This document shows positions 26,981 through 36,600 of a DNA stretch of 64,000 nucleotides, piece by piece. Location: positions 620,001 to 684,000 of the forward strand of contig JASCOF010000003.1 of assembly GCA_029960065.1 (NCBI GenBank), read 5' to 3'. Every line of letters begins with the position of its first letter. Positions within the stretch are counted from its first letter, which is position 1. Source of the stretch: Flavobacteriaceae bacterium PS02336. GTDB taxonomy: Bacteria > Bacteroidota > Bacteroidia > Flavobacteriales > Flavobacteriaceae. The notes under the pieces are model-generated. The model made no database searches and was not told the DNA's origin. It worked only from the letters and a program-made list of their open reading frames with translations. The translations under genes were made by a program, and so were the position numbers.

Positions 26981-27660
26981 TTCCACCCGTTTACTTTAAA
27001 AATGGCGGTTATTCGATTGTTGAAATTCCAAGTGTAAAAACTGAAATTCCAAGTTCGGAAGAAAAAACAAATGCCAATGTCAACCAAAATGACAATGACA
27101 ACTCTGCCGTTCAACACACTGAAACTATTTCTGTAAGTCCGGAAGTTCCGAAAGTTCAGACTCCTGAAGTTCCTAAAACAGAAACAAGCAGTACTCCCAA
27201 GGTTTCTGCATTTTCTTTGGCAAGTATCCGCAAGAAAAAAGAATTGGAAGCCAGCACTAAATCCTATGTTAAACCATCATCTGTATTACCTACAGAAGAA
27301 TTTAACGAAACGGACATGCGTTTGCATTGGAACAAATATGCCGAGCGTTTAGGTCAGAAAGGGCTAAGAATCATGGAATCGATATTACTAATTAGTGATC
27401 CAATTTTGAACGGAACTACAATTAGTTATGAACTTCCAAATGAAGGTTCTAAACTGGAATTTGAAAGTCAGATGAATGGATTATTAGGACATTTAAAAGG
27501 ACATTTGCACAACCACGATATCACAATTGAAGTTATTGTAAATGAACAGGCAGAAACCAAAAAAACATATAACAATCAAGATCGTTACAATCGTTTCTTA
27601 GAAATCAACCCAAACATTGAACTGCTGCGTTCCGTGTTTGGATTGGATTTAAAAGATTAA
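25895..27660 (+). CDS. dnaX: DNA polymerase III subunit tau, read through a -1 frameshift
   Basis: Clamp-loader ATPase. The zero frame (25895-26980) encodes 361 residues: Walker A GPRGVGKTT (about 48-56), Walker B YIIDEVHML (about 113-121), sensor 1 TTEKHKILPTILSRC and sensor 2. It ends in a TAA just after an A10 run (26955-26964). The -1 frame is open from the run to 27660 and encodes a Pro/Glu-rich linker plus the tau C-terminal domain (RLHWNKYAERLGQKGLRIMES...RYNRFLEINPN). A full product would be about 588 residues. The zero-frame codons at the run are AAA AAG preceded by A, the same slippery heptamer as in E. coli dnaX. A sequencing error in the homopolymer is the alternative. Confidence 0.88.
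26955..26980 (+). promoter_or_regulatory. Candidate programmed frameshift/slippage site
   Basis: Ten consecutive A (26955-26964) followed by GCTGAGC; in zero frame A AAA AAG at 26959-26965, with the stop 13 bases later. One more or two fewer A's would restore the long frame, so RNA polymerase slippage would work as well as ribosomal -1 shifting. No strong downstream hairpin is visible. Confidence 0.7.
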
Positions 27661-27681
27661 TATTATTTTTAACGTATTTAA

Positions 27682-28260
27682 TTATTTATTCTGGAGTCCG
27701 AAGTTATAGATTGTATCGAGCCATTTTTTTCTCTGCATTTCTTCGGAGCCTTTTATAATTCCGATATAACTTACTTTTACAGGTTTCACACCGCAAAATT
27801 CTAAGGTAGATTTCTTTAATTGATTAACACTTGGCCGTCCAAAAAACAATCTGTAATACCAGCTTGGCTGATCTAGCGTAGTAATAATATGAGCTGTTTT
27901 TCCTTTTAATAATTTGTCCCACCAAACCGAATTTTCTCTGTATTGAAAAGCCATTCCGGGCAGAAACAACCGATCAATAAAACCTTTTGTAATCGCAGGA
28001 AGACCGCCCCACCAAACGGGATGAATCCATACTAAATGATCGGCTCTTTTTATTTTTTCCCAAGATTCAAGTAAATCTGGTTCTAATTCAGTTCGCTTTT
28101 GGTAGCCGAACTGTAAATTTGGATTGAATTTTAAATCTGCTATTATTATGGTTTCAACTTGTGCTCCAGAAGCAATTGCGCCATTTTTATACGATTCTGC
28201 AATTCCGAAATTGAAACTTTCAGGGTTTGGATGTCCGTTTATAATTAGTATTTTTTTCAT
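27682..28260 (-). CDS. NAD(P)H-dependent flavodoxin-fold oxidoreductase (quinone reductase type)
   Basis: A 192-residue cytosolic flavoprotein of the NQO1/KefF/MdaB family, which reduces quinones by two electrons. The FMN-binding start KILIINGHPNPESFNFGIAESY (residues 3-24) and the active-site loop WIHPVWWGGLPAITKGFIDRLF (about 78-99) are characteristic, with GFxDR contacts to flavin. The divergent-side neighbour is a Crp-family regulator gene 150 bases upstream on the same strand, a possible controller. Confidence 0.88.
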   Translation of the reverse strand: MKKILIINGHPNPESFNFGIAESYKNGAIASGAQVETIIIADLKFNPNLQFGYQKRTELEPDLLESWEKIKRADHLVWIHPVWWGGLPAITKGFIDRLFLPGMAFQYRENSVWWDKLLKGKTAHIITTLDQPSWYYRLFFGRPSVNQLKKSTLEFCGVKPVKVSYIGIIKGSEEMQRKKWLDTIYNFGLQNK

Positions 28261-28273
28261 ATTGATGTTTTTT

Positions 28274-28281
28274 CAAAAATA
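28274..28281 (-). promoter_or_regulatory. -7 promoter element of the oxidoreductase gene
   Basis: Reads TATTTTTG on the minus strand, 13 bases before the start. Confidence 0.45.
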
Positions 28282-28339
28282 CTTTTAGTACATTTTATTT
28301 TACTAGACAAATGTCCTGAAAATTGTCGCTACTTTATTT

Positions 28340-28410
28340 TTCTCTCGCAGATTTTGCAGATATTAATATTTTTTATAATCGGCTCAATCTGCAAAATCTG
28401 CGGGAAACAA
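28340..28410. repeat. Imperfect palindrome of the CAGATTTTGCAGAT family
   Basis: Left arm TCTCGCAGATTTTGCAGAT (about 28343-28361) and right arm AATCTGCAAAATCTGCGGGA (28386-28405). It ends within four bases of the regulator's stop codon (28414), on its 3' side. Confidence 0.75.
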
Positions 28411-28413
28411 AAA

Positions 28414-28974
28414 TCACAATACTGCTTTTCGAATTCGGCTTAAATGTCTTGGCGTAACCCCCAAATAGGAAGCTAAATATTGCAGCGGAATTAACTGCAA
28501 ATACTTCTGATGATTTTTATATAATTCTTCATAACGCTGTGCACCAGATAATTTCTGAAAAGAAACCATTCTTTTGTGCAGATTTACAAATTCTAACTCT
28601 GTTAATTTACGACCTGTTTCCTGCCAGTTAAAACCTGATTGATAAAGTTTTTCCAGAGTTTTACGATTTAAAATCTGCAACTCTGTATCAGCAAGAGCCT
28701 GAATATTTTCTTCTGCTTTTTCTTGGGTTATAAAACTGGCAAAAGATGCCATAAATTCATTTTCAAAAGCAAAACAATTGGTGATTTCATCTCCTTTATG
28801 ATTAAAAAAAAAGGAACGTAAAATCCCTTTCTTTATAAATACAATTTCGTTGCAAATTTGATTTTCAGTCAATAACAATTCTCCTTTTTTCAAGGTTCGA
28901 TACGTAATTAAATCGTCAAGAAGATTTAATTCATTAGCAGAAAAATCTTGAATGGACTGAAAAATTGATTTCAT
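28414..28974 (-). CDS. Crp/Fnr-family transcriptional regulator
   Basis: A 186-residue regulator: a cyclic-nucleotide-binding-like beta barrel at about residues 5-115 (LKKGELLLTENQICNEIVFIKKGILRSFFF) and a C-terminal helix-turn-helix (PLQYLASYLGVTPRHLSRIRK, about 160-180). The cAMP-contact residues are not conserved, as is usual for the Bacteroidota members, so the ligand is uncertain. No Fe-S cysteines are seen. It sits upstream of an NAD(P)H oxidoreductase gene on the same strand, but a palindrome and a promoter separate them. Confidence 0.9.
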   Translation of the reverse strand: MKSIFQSIQDFSANELNLLDDLITYRTLKKGELLLTENQICNEIVFIKKGILRSFFFNHKGDEITNCFAFENEFMASFASFITQEKAEENIQALADTELQILNRKTLEKLYQSGFNWQETGRKLTELEFVNLHKRMVSFQKLSGAQRYEELYKNHQKYLQLIPLQYLASYLGVTPRHLSRIRKAVL

Positions 28975-28987
28975 AAAAGAAAAAAGT

Positions 28988-29073
28988 CTGCCACGAACTA
29001 CACCAATTTACACTAATTTCTATTATAAAAAATAAAAAACTAATTCGGGTAAATTGGTATAATTCGTGGCAAC
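28988..29073. repeat. Imperfect palindrome of the GCCACGAA family
   Basis: Left arm GCCACGAACTACACCAATTT (28990-29009) and right arm AAATTGGTATAATTCGTGGC (29051-29070), between the ppx stop and the regulator start. Confidence 0.8.
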
Positions 29074-29088
29074 AAAAAGAGTTAAATA

Positions 29089-29985
29089 TTAAATTTTACC
29101 GTAATACATTGCTTTTACAATACCGTCAGAAAGTCCAATTTTTGGAACATAAATCTGGCGCGCTCCACTCCATTTCATCGCATTCAGGTAAATTCTTGTC
29201 GCGTGGATGATAACGTCGGCGCGGTCGGAGTTTAAACCTAATTCGGCAATTCTTTGTTCATATGTCAATGAATTTAAGAAAGCGTATTGCGAATTGATAT
29301 AAATATACGAAAGTGGTTTTTCCTGCTGTTTTCCAGACATTTTAAACAACTTATTGATGTTTCCTCCGGATCCAATAAGTGTAACCTCTTCGTAATCTGC
29401 AGTATTGGTTTTAATCCATTTTTCGATTTCGTCCCAAACTACATCATGAACCATGTTATTCAGCAAACGAACGGTTCCAGCTTTAAAAGATCTCGAAGTA
29501 ATCATTTTCCCAGAAGAGAAAAGTGTAAACTCGGTGCTTCCACCTCCAACATCCACAAAAAGATAGGTTTCGTCAGATTTAATTAAATGATGCAGATCTG
29601 TAGAAGCGATAATTGCAGCTTCTTTTTTACCATCGATAATTTCGATTTTAATGTCGGCTTTTTTCTTAATTAAAGCCACAACTTCTTTTGCGTTATAGGC
29701 TTCTCGCATTGCAGAAGTTGCAAAAGCCATATAACGTTCTACTTTATGTACTTTCATCAAAAGGTTAAATGCTTTCATAGCATCTACCATTCGATCTATA
29801 TTTTCTGGTGAAATCTCTCCAACGGTAAAGGCATCTTGACCTAAACGAATTGGCACACGAACAAGGGAACTTTTATTAAACTGCGGTTCTTTTCCTTCTT
29901 GTTCTACAACGTTAGCTATCAGAAGCCTCATGGCATTTGATCCGATATCTATTGCTGCAAACTTCCTAATATTAATCACGCTCAC
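29089..29985 (-). CDS. Ppx/GppA-family exopolyphosphatase
   Basis: A 298-residue ASKHA-fold phosphatase that removes phosphate from polyphosphate or converts pppGpp to ppGpp. The two phosphate loops are FAAIDIGSNAMRLLIANV (about residues 8-25) and YLFVDVGGGSTEFTLF (about 139-154), with SGGNINKLFK near 207. This is the short single-core form typical of Bacteroidota. The start appears to be GTG at 29985 (GTG AGC GTG). It is the last gene of the sixA-ppk1-ppx operon, 28 bases after ppk1, so degradation and synthesis of polyphosphate are co-transcribed. Confidence 0.92.
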   Translation of the reverse strand: MSVINIRKFAAIDIGSNAMRLLIANVVEQEGKEPQFNKSSLVRVPIRLGQDAFTVGEISPENIDRMVDAMKAFNLLMKVHKVERYMAFATSAMREAYNAKEVVALIKKKADIKIEIIDGKKEAAIIASTDLHHLIKSDETYLFVDVGGGSTEFTLFSSGKMITSRSFKAGTVRLLNNMVHDVVWDEIEKWIKTNTADYEEVTLIGSGGNINKLFKMSGKQQEKPLSYIYINSQYAFLNSLTYEQRIAELGLNSDRADVIIHATRIYLNAMKWSGARQIYVPKIGLSDGIVKAMYYGKI

Positions 29986-30013
29986 TTTATGATTTTTGAA
30001 ATTGTTTTTTAAA

Positions 30014-32092
30014 TTAATTTACTTTTTGAGGAACCTCATCTAGTACTGCTGTTTTATTCTGATAATATTTATAGGTCTCAAATTGTGCTCTAAACGGGGC
30101 ATGATGATTTTTAGGTTTATACTTATTATCTAATTTATAAGAATGATATCTTACTTTTACATTTCCTTTCCAGGCAAGATTGAAATTATCAATTAATTCT
30201 TTTTTAATTTCAAGGTCATAAATTGGACAGGTTACTTCGACTCTTCCGTCAAGGTTTCTTGTCATAAAATCGGCCGAAGATATATAAACTTCTGTCAGAC
30301 CCGCATTTCCAAAAATATAAACTCTCGAATGTTCTAGATAGTTATCTACAATACTAATAGCTTCAATATTTTCACTCATTCCTGGAATTCCTGGAATCAG
30401 ACAGCAGATACCTCTCACTTGAAGCTGGATTTTAACACCCGCATTACTTGCTTCATATAATTTATCGATCATTTTAAAATCGGATAAACTATTCATTTTT
30501 AACTTAATGTGTGTTTTTCTTCCAGCCAAAGCATGCAGAATTTCACGATCAATCAGCTTTATAAATTTAGTTCTCGTATAATGAGGCGAAACAATTAAAT
30601 GTTTGTATCGGTGCACTCTATAATTGATATCGAAGAACTCGAATATTTTTGATGTGTCTTTTAAAATCCCTTGGTGACAAGTGAAAAGTGTTACATCGGT
30701 ATAAATTTTAGCAGTCGATTCGTTGAAATTTCCAGTAGAAATAAATCCGTAACGACGGTTTTTACCATCTTCAGTTCTTTCGATAACACATATTTTACTG
30801 TGTACTTTAAGGCCTTTAATTCCAAAAATCAATTCGATTCCTTCTGTCTGCATTTGTTCTGCATAAGAAATATTTGACGCTTCATCAAAACGAGCTTGAA
30901 GCTCAATCTGAACGACTACTTTTTTACCGTTTTTGGCAGCATTAATCAGTGAACTGATAATCTGCGAATTTTTAGCCAAACGATATAAAGTTATTTTAAT
31001 GCTTGTCACTTTTGGATCTAAAGCAGCTTCCCGCAAAAACTTAGTCAGATAAGAAAATGACTGGTATGGCGCATGCACCAAATAATCTTTTTTACTTATT
31101 TTTTCTAAAATACTTCCATCCAGACTTAAACCTGGAACTGGCAGCGGTTCATTAGGTTTGTACAATAAATCGTAACGCCCTAGGTTTGGAAAACTCATAT
31201 AATCACGGCGGTTGTGGTATCTTCCTCCGGGAATTATACTGTCTGTTTCTACAATTTTCATTTTATCTAAGAAAAAATGCAGTGTATCATCTTCTATTAA
31301 ACTATCATAAATAAAACGAACTGGTTCTCCAATACGGCGGTCTTTTACGGATGTAGCAATTTTTTCAAGCATACTTTTGCTCAAATCACTGTCAATATCC
31401 AATTGAGCATCACGTGTAATTTTGATCATATGAGCCGAAACGGTCTTATAATCAAATATATTAAAGATGTTTTTCAGTTTAAAACGAATTACGTCATCAA
31501 TTAGAATAACATATTGTTTCTCATCATCAGAAGGCAGAACAACAAAACGGTTTATGTTTTTAGGAATTTCAATTAAAGCATAACGCACTTCGTCATTTTT
31601 TAACTCCAGACGAACTGCCAAATAACCTAAAGTATCTTTTAGAATTGGAAAAACAGCCAAATCATTCAAAATGATTGTTACCAGCTCAGGACTTAGTTTT
31701 TGTGTATAAAAGTCTTTTAAAAAACATTCTTGCTTTGGTGTTATCTGGGTTTCATTTATAATAAAAATATTCTCGGCTTCGAGCTCTGCTTCAATATTAC
31801 CGAGAATACGCAAACTTTCAGACTGCTGCTGAATTACGATTTCTGTAATATCTTTAATTAATTGATGAGCAGAAATACCTCCTAAATATTTTTCACCAGA
31901 AATACCAGAGAGACTTAATCGTCTAATGGCTGCGTACCGAACTCTAAAGAATTCATCTAAATTGTTTGAAAAAATTCCAACAAAACGCAGTCTGTCTAAA
32001 AGCGGAACCGTATTATCTGCTGCTTCTTGAAGCACTCTTGCATTAAACGCCAACCAGCTTTTTTCTCTATCGATATATTTCTGTTCGTACAC
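30014..32092 (-). CDS. ppk1: Polyphosphate kinase 1
   Basis: A 692-residue enzyme transferring the ATP gamma-phosphate to growing polyphosphate chains (reversible). The four PPK1 domains are evident: N-terminal YIDREKSWLAFNARVLQEA, head domain, then C1 with the autophosphorylated His431 in GLKVHSKICVIER and C2 with His588 in LEHSRVYIFG. The phospholipase-D-like GNFNESTAKIYTDV follows the first His. Length is normal. Upstream sixA ends 5 bases before its start, downstream ppx follows in 28 bases. Confidence 0.97.
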   Translation of the reverse strand: MYEQKYIDREKSWLAFNARVLQEAADNTVPLLDRLRFVGIFSNNLDEFFRVRYAAIRRLSLSGISGEKYLGGISAHQLIKDITEIVIQQQSESLRILGNIEAELEAENIFIINETQITPKQECFLKDFYTQKLSPELVTIILNDLAVFPILKDTLGYLAVRLELKNDEVRYALIEIPKNINRFVVLPSDDEKQYVILIDDVIRFKLKNIFNIFDYKTVSAHMIKITRDAQLDIDSDLSKSMLEKIATSVKDRRIGEPVRFIYDSLIEDDTLHFFLDKMKIVETDSIIPGGRYHNRRDYMSFPNLGRYDLLYKPNEPLPVPGLSLDGSILEKISKKDYLVHAPYQSFSYLTKFLREAALDPKVTSIKITLYRLAKNSQIISSLINAAKNGKKVVVQIELQARFDEASNISYAEQMQTEGIELIFGIKGLKVHSKICVIERTEDGKNRRYGFISTGNFNESTAKIYTDVTLFTCHQGILKDTSKIFEFFDINYRVHRYKHLIVSPHYTRTKFIKLIDREILHALAGRKTHIKLKMNSLSDFKMIDKLYEASNAGVKIQLQVRGICCLIPGIPGMSENIEAISIVDNYLEHSRVYIFGNAGLTEVYISSADFMTRNLDGRVEVTCPIYDLEIKKELIDNFNLAWKGNVKVRYHSYKLDNKYKPKNHHAPFRAQFETYKYYQNKTAVLDEVPQKVN

Positions 32093-32097
32093 TGTTA

Positions 32098-32583
32098 TTA
32101 TTTTAAATCTTTGGGGAAAATAGTTTTTTGAGTTTTGCCTTTATCAATTGTGTCCCAGTTCTCGGCATCAAATTGAAGCGATACAAAGCCCGAAGTTGGA
32201 ACATTTTCAATAAAAACATCCCCAAATTTATTAACAAAATTTGTAATAGCCTCGTTATGTCCAAAAAGAATAACGCTTTCTAAACTATTATCACATGATT
32301 TGATAACTTTTTCTAATTGCCTTTCGTCAAATGTGTACAAATCGTCTCTAAAAACAATACTTTCTAAAGGATAAGAAATATTTTGTGCAAAGATCAAAGC
32401 AGTCTCTGAGGCTCTGGCAGCGGTGCTGCTCCAGATGATAAAAGTTTTAGGAAGATATTTGGAAATATTTAATGAGACATCATGCGCGTCTAAGATTCCT
32501 CTTTTCATTAAAGGACGATCAAAATCTTTTAAAGGTGCTTCCCAACTCGATTTTGCATGACGTATTAAAATTAGATTTTTCAT
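32098..32583 (-). CDS. SixA-type histidine phosphatase
   Basis: A 161-residue member of the histidine phosphatase superfamily. The catalytic loop LILIRHAKSSW is at about residues 3-13, with the second conserved His in VILFGHNEA (about 104-112) and RASETA between. SixA in E. coli dephosphorylates phospho-His in phosphotransfer proteins; the Bacteroidota homologues next to ppk have no confirmed target. It is the first gene of the polyphosphate operon. Confidence 0.88.
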   Translation of the reverse strand: MKNLILIRHAKSSWEAPLKDFDRPLMKRGILDAHDVSLNISKYLPKTFIIWSSTAARASETALIFAQNISYPLESIVFRDDLYTFDERQLEKVIKSCDNSLESVILFGHNEAITNFVNKFGDVFIENVPTSGFVSLQFDAENWDTIDKGKTQKTIFPKDLK

Positions 32584-33080
32584 AAGCCGTAAATTTAAAA
32601 ACCTGTTATGCAGGCTGCTATTTTATTTAACTTCTAATGTACAAAAGATATTTTAAACCTTTCCTTTTTTTTATTTCTGTTAACATTATATCGAAATTTT
32701 AACAAGTATGATTCTTTTTTAAAAGGTTAACATTTCGGTAAAATAAAAATGCTTGTTTTTTGGATTTTATGTTCTTCATCTATAAAATCCGTATTTAATC
32801 GATATTATCTAAATCTGCAAAAAATTAACTAAATATTTGATTTTTAGCAATTTACAATATTTTAAAAGAACGAATTTTCGTCAAAAAAGCAAAATAAATG
32901 CATTAAAAATTCGCTTTTTTAGTTTAAAAAATATGCTTTTTAACGCTATTTTTTGTTAAAAAACATCATTTCAACGAGTTTTTAGGTTAGTTGCAGAGAA
33001 AAAAAATCAAAAGTAAACGGACTATATAACTTTGATTATGTTAAAATACTTTAAATACATTAAAACAAAATCTTTGAGTT
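32584..33080. other. Long AT-rich spacer upstream of the adhesin locus
   Basis: 497 bases without an open frame, very rich in A/T tracts. The only recognisable signal is the -7 element TAACTTTG at 33027-33034, 46 bases before the start at 33081. Confidence 0.5.
33027..33034 (+). promoter_or_regulatory. -7 promoter element of the adhesin operon
   Basis: TAACTTTG, an exact TAnnTTTG match. No -33 TTTG was found at 17-23 bases. Confidence 0.5.
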
Positions 33081-33632
33081 ATGAGAGCTAAATATACTCT
33101 TGAAAAAGCAGTAAAATTTGTTAACAATTGTAAGTTCATTTTTTCTTTCAAAAAGAACATCTTTCAAAAAAACATTTTTCTTCTGTTGTTATTTTTAATG
33201 ACAAATTTTTCATTTGGTCAAGTTGAAAATGTTAATTCGTACTTAACAAACTTAGAAAATTCTAGACAGGATTCTAAGCTTAGTAATCTTAAACATCTGC
33301 TGTATGATCTACATTCTGCAGTTTATGCTTCTTCGGGTGAAATAAACGTTTATGGCGATATGCCTACTGCTTTATTTACAGATAACAATTCTATTAACAG
33401 CCTTAACACTTCTGTTTCTTTAAAGAACAACATTGAAATTGCTACCATCAAAATTGAAAAAGCAGCAGATTTAAACAAATCTATTGACCTTAATGCTTTT
33501 TCGGGTTTTGAAAATTTAAAATACATTTTCATTCTTTCAGAAATCGATACAACTCCTTCTGTAATCAATAATCTGATTAGAAATGACACTTCAAAATACA
33601 TTCTTCTTTACAAAATTTCTATAGGCGGATAA
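33081..33632 (+). CDS. Exported protein heading the adhesin operon
   Basis: A 183-residue protein of unrecognised family. An unusually long basic N-region (about 28 residues) precedes a hydrophobic core NIFLLLLFLMTNFSFGQ, so it is exported. The mature part includes a NVNSYLTNLENSRQDSKLSNLKHLLYDLHSAVY stretch and a leucine-patterned segment DLNAFSGFENLKYIFILSE that hints at a leucine-rich fold. It is 16 bases upstream of the giant adhesin, so almost certainly co-transcribed and probably linked to its secretion or display (inferred). Confidence 0.65.
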   Translation: MRAKYTLEKAVKFVNNCKFIFSFKKNIFQKNIFLLLLFLMTNFSFGQVENVNSYLTNLENSRQDSKLSNLKHLLYDLHSAVYASSGEINVYGDMPTALFTDNNSINSLNTSVSLKNNIEIATIKIEKAADLNKSIDLNAFSGFENLKYIFILSEIDTTPSVINNLIRNDTSKYILLYKISIGG

Positions 33633-33648
33633 TTAAAAAACTATTACT

Positions 33649-36600
33649 ATGAAAAAAATCTACTCTCAGTTTTTTACGGTTTTTTATTTCCTATTAATGC
33701 TGGTTATTGGTATCAACACAGTAAATGCACAAGTAATAAAACCGTTTAAAGAAAGAACTTCCTCTTATTCTCCTGCCAGAACAATTTATAAAATTAAAGG
33801 AGATTTTACGATGATCGGAAATACCAATCTGACGCTACAAGATTATACTGCAAGTAAAACCAATGGGCCAAATCCTATGGTTTATGTTGACACGGATAAT
33901 GATAATCAAACGCATAATTCTTCTTCTGCTACTTTGGATTTATTGAATGACAGCGGGGCAAAATTGACTAATTGCTACAATATCATCTATGCGGGATTGT
34001 ATTGGACGGGAAGAGTTTCTGATGCTGGTACAAGTCCAGATTCTTTTGATGTCACTAAAAATGGCGTAACTAAAACTTTAGACAAAAGAAAAATTTTATT
34101 CAAAGGTCCTACTAATGCTTCCTACAGCGAATTTACAGCTACTGATATTTATTTTCCGACAAACGCAGATAACAATATTTATACTGCCTACTCAGAAGTT
34201 ACTGATTATGTAAGAACAAATGGTGTTGGTGAATATTTTGCTGCTAATATAACCGCAACTGAAGGTGCCGACGGAGGCGATATTGGTAAATTTGCAGGAT
34301 GGGGTTTGGTGGTTGTTTATGAAAACTCTAATATGAAAAACAGAGATATTACTGTTTTTGACGGTCATGCCTTTGTGAGCAATAATATAGTTGCCAATCA
34401 TACTATTCCAGTTTCTGGATTTAACTCTGCAATGTCTGGTACAGTTGGTGTTAAACTAGGTGTGATGGCTGGTGAAGGTGATGTTAATTATGAAGGTGAT
34501 TATTTTCAAATTCAAAAATTGAATACCAACGATTATTTGTTTTTAAGCCATTCTGGAAATTCTACCAATAATTTCTTTAAATCTTCTATTAATACTGGAG
34601 GAAATAACCGAAATCCGAATTTAGTCAATAATACAGGACTTGATATTGCCATGTTTTATCTTCCAAATGAAAATAAAGATATTATTGGCAATAATCAAAC
34701 TTCAACGACTTTTAAATACGGGTCAACAGTTGACAGTTATGCTATTTTTTCCATTGTAATGGCCGTTGATGCTTATGTTCCAGAAATAGAAGGAGTTCTT
34801 ACTGCTACTACTATTAACGGCAGTAATGCAGGAGCAGGTCCTTACACTGTTTTACCAGGTGAAGAGCTTGGTTACAAAGTACAAATAAAAAACAGAGGAA
34901 ACGAAGCCATACAAAACAGTAAAATAGTGATTCCAATTCCTTACAACGCGACATTTGTTACTGGAAGTATCGCAAAAACAATTAATTTTTCTCCGCTTCC
35001 TACTCCAAACTCATTGACTTATGAGCCAACAATTGGGGCAAATGGTTCTTTAGTGTGGGATATTGGTACATTACCACTTCCTTCTAATCCAGATACCGTT
35101 TTAGGAGAATTGACATTTACATTAAAGACTACTGAAAACTGCTCTTTACTTAAAAATTCAAACTGCAGCAATAGTATTCAGGTTAACGGCGTATTAAGCG
35201 GAACAGGTGCAAATTCTGGAGTAACAGTTGCTGACAAATCTTTAATTTTAGGCTACACCAACTCTGGAAGCTGTACAGGAACTTCTATTTCTGCTCCGCT
35301 TCAAACAACTATAGATTCTGCCAATTATACTAGTGCTAACTGTCAGGCGACTTCACCAAATATTACTTTTACATTTTGTAATGGCTCATCGTCAATTCCT
35401 GTTACAGATGTCACAGGTTCATTTCCTGTAGGATCAACATTTTATAATGCCTACCCTGTAATTGCAGGAACAACAGCTCAATATACAATCAACAATCCGT
35501 TTCCTGCAACAGTTGGCACGTCAACTTATTATGCCATTCCTCCTGGCGGAGCCAGCGGAGGATGCTACTTTCAATTTACAATAACCGTTGAAAGCATTAC
35601 AACTATGCCGACGGTTGCTGGTCCAGTAAATTACTGTATTGGTGACACCGCTGTTCCTTTAACTGCTGTTCCTAGTAAGCCAGAATATACATTATACTAT
35701 TATCAAACTCTTAATTCAACTGCACAACAATCCATAACTCCTTCAACTTTAACTGCAGGACAATTTACTTATTATGTTGCCGAAGGAAAAACAAATGCTT
35801 GTATTGGACCTAAAAAAGAGATTGTAGTAAATGTAAATGCAAAACCAACAATAACGATCACAAACCCGCTTCCTATCTGCGCTCCAGATTCTACATTAGA
35901 TCTTACAGCTGCAAGCATTACTGCAGGGAGTACCACTGGATTAACTTACACGTATTGGACAGATGCTGGTGCTTTAACTCCTCTTGCCAATTTTAATGCG
36001 GTAATTCCAGGTACTTATTACATCAAAGGAACAAATACCTCAAATTGTTATGATATTAAGCCTGTTGTTGTAACCAAAAGCACTGTCACCGTTACAGAGT
36101 TGACGGCATCGCACACAGATGTAAATTGCTTCAATCAATTGACCGGATCTATTACTGTAAATAATGCTTCTGGTGGAGTTGCTCCGTATACTTATTCTTG
36201 GAAAAAGAATGGTACTGCGTACACTGGAACTTCTCAAACCTTAACGAATTTAGGATTTGGAAACTATGAAGTAACTGCAACAGATGCAAATGGATGTCAA
36301 GGAACATTAATTATTACTATTCTACAGCCAAGTGCGGGATTAACTCTTGGAGATTCTTCTAAAACAGATGTCTCCTGCTTTGGCGCAAGCACTGGTTCAA
36401 TAACTGCGGGAATAGTAACAAATGCAGTAGGAACAGTAACTTATTCTTGGAAAAACAGCACAAATGCAGAAGTTGGAACTACAGCAGCAGTTTCAGATCT
36501 GCCAGCTGGAACTTATACTTTAACAGTAACAGATTCCTGTTCTTCTCAATCAAATTCAGTTATAATCCTTCAGCCGACCAGCGTTTTAAGCTGTTCTATT

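Noticed and set aside
27217..27660. Separate gene downstream of dnaX
   Set aside because: The frame is open without a stop back to the A run and encodes the tau C-terminal domain, so it belongs to dnaX.
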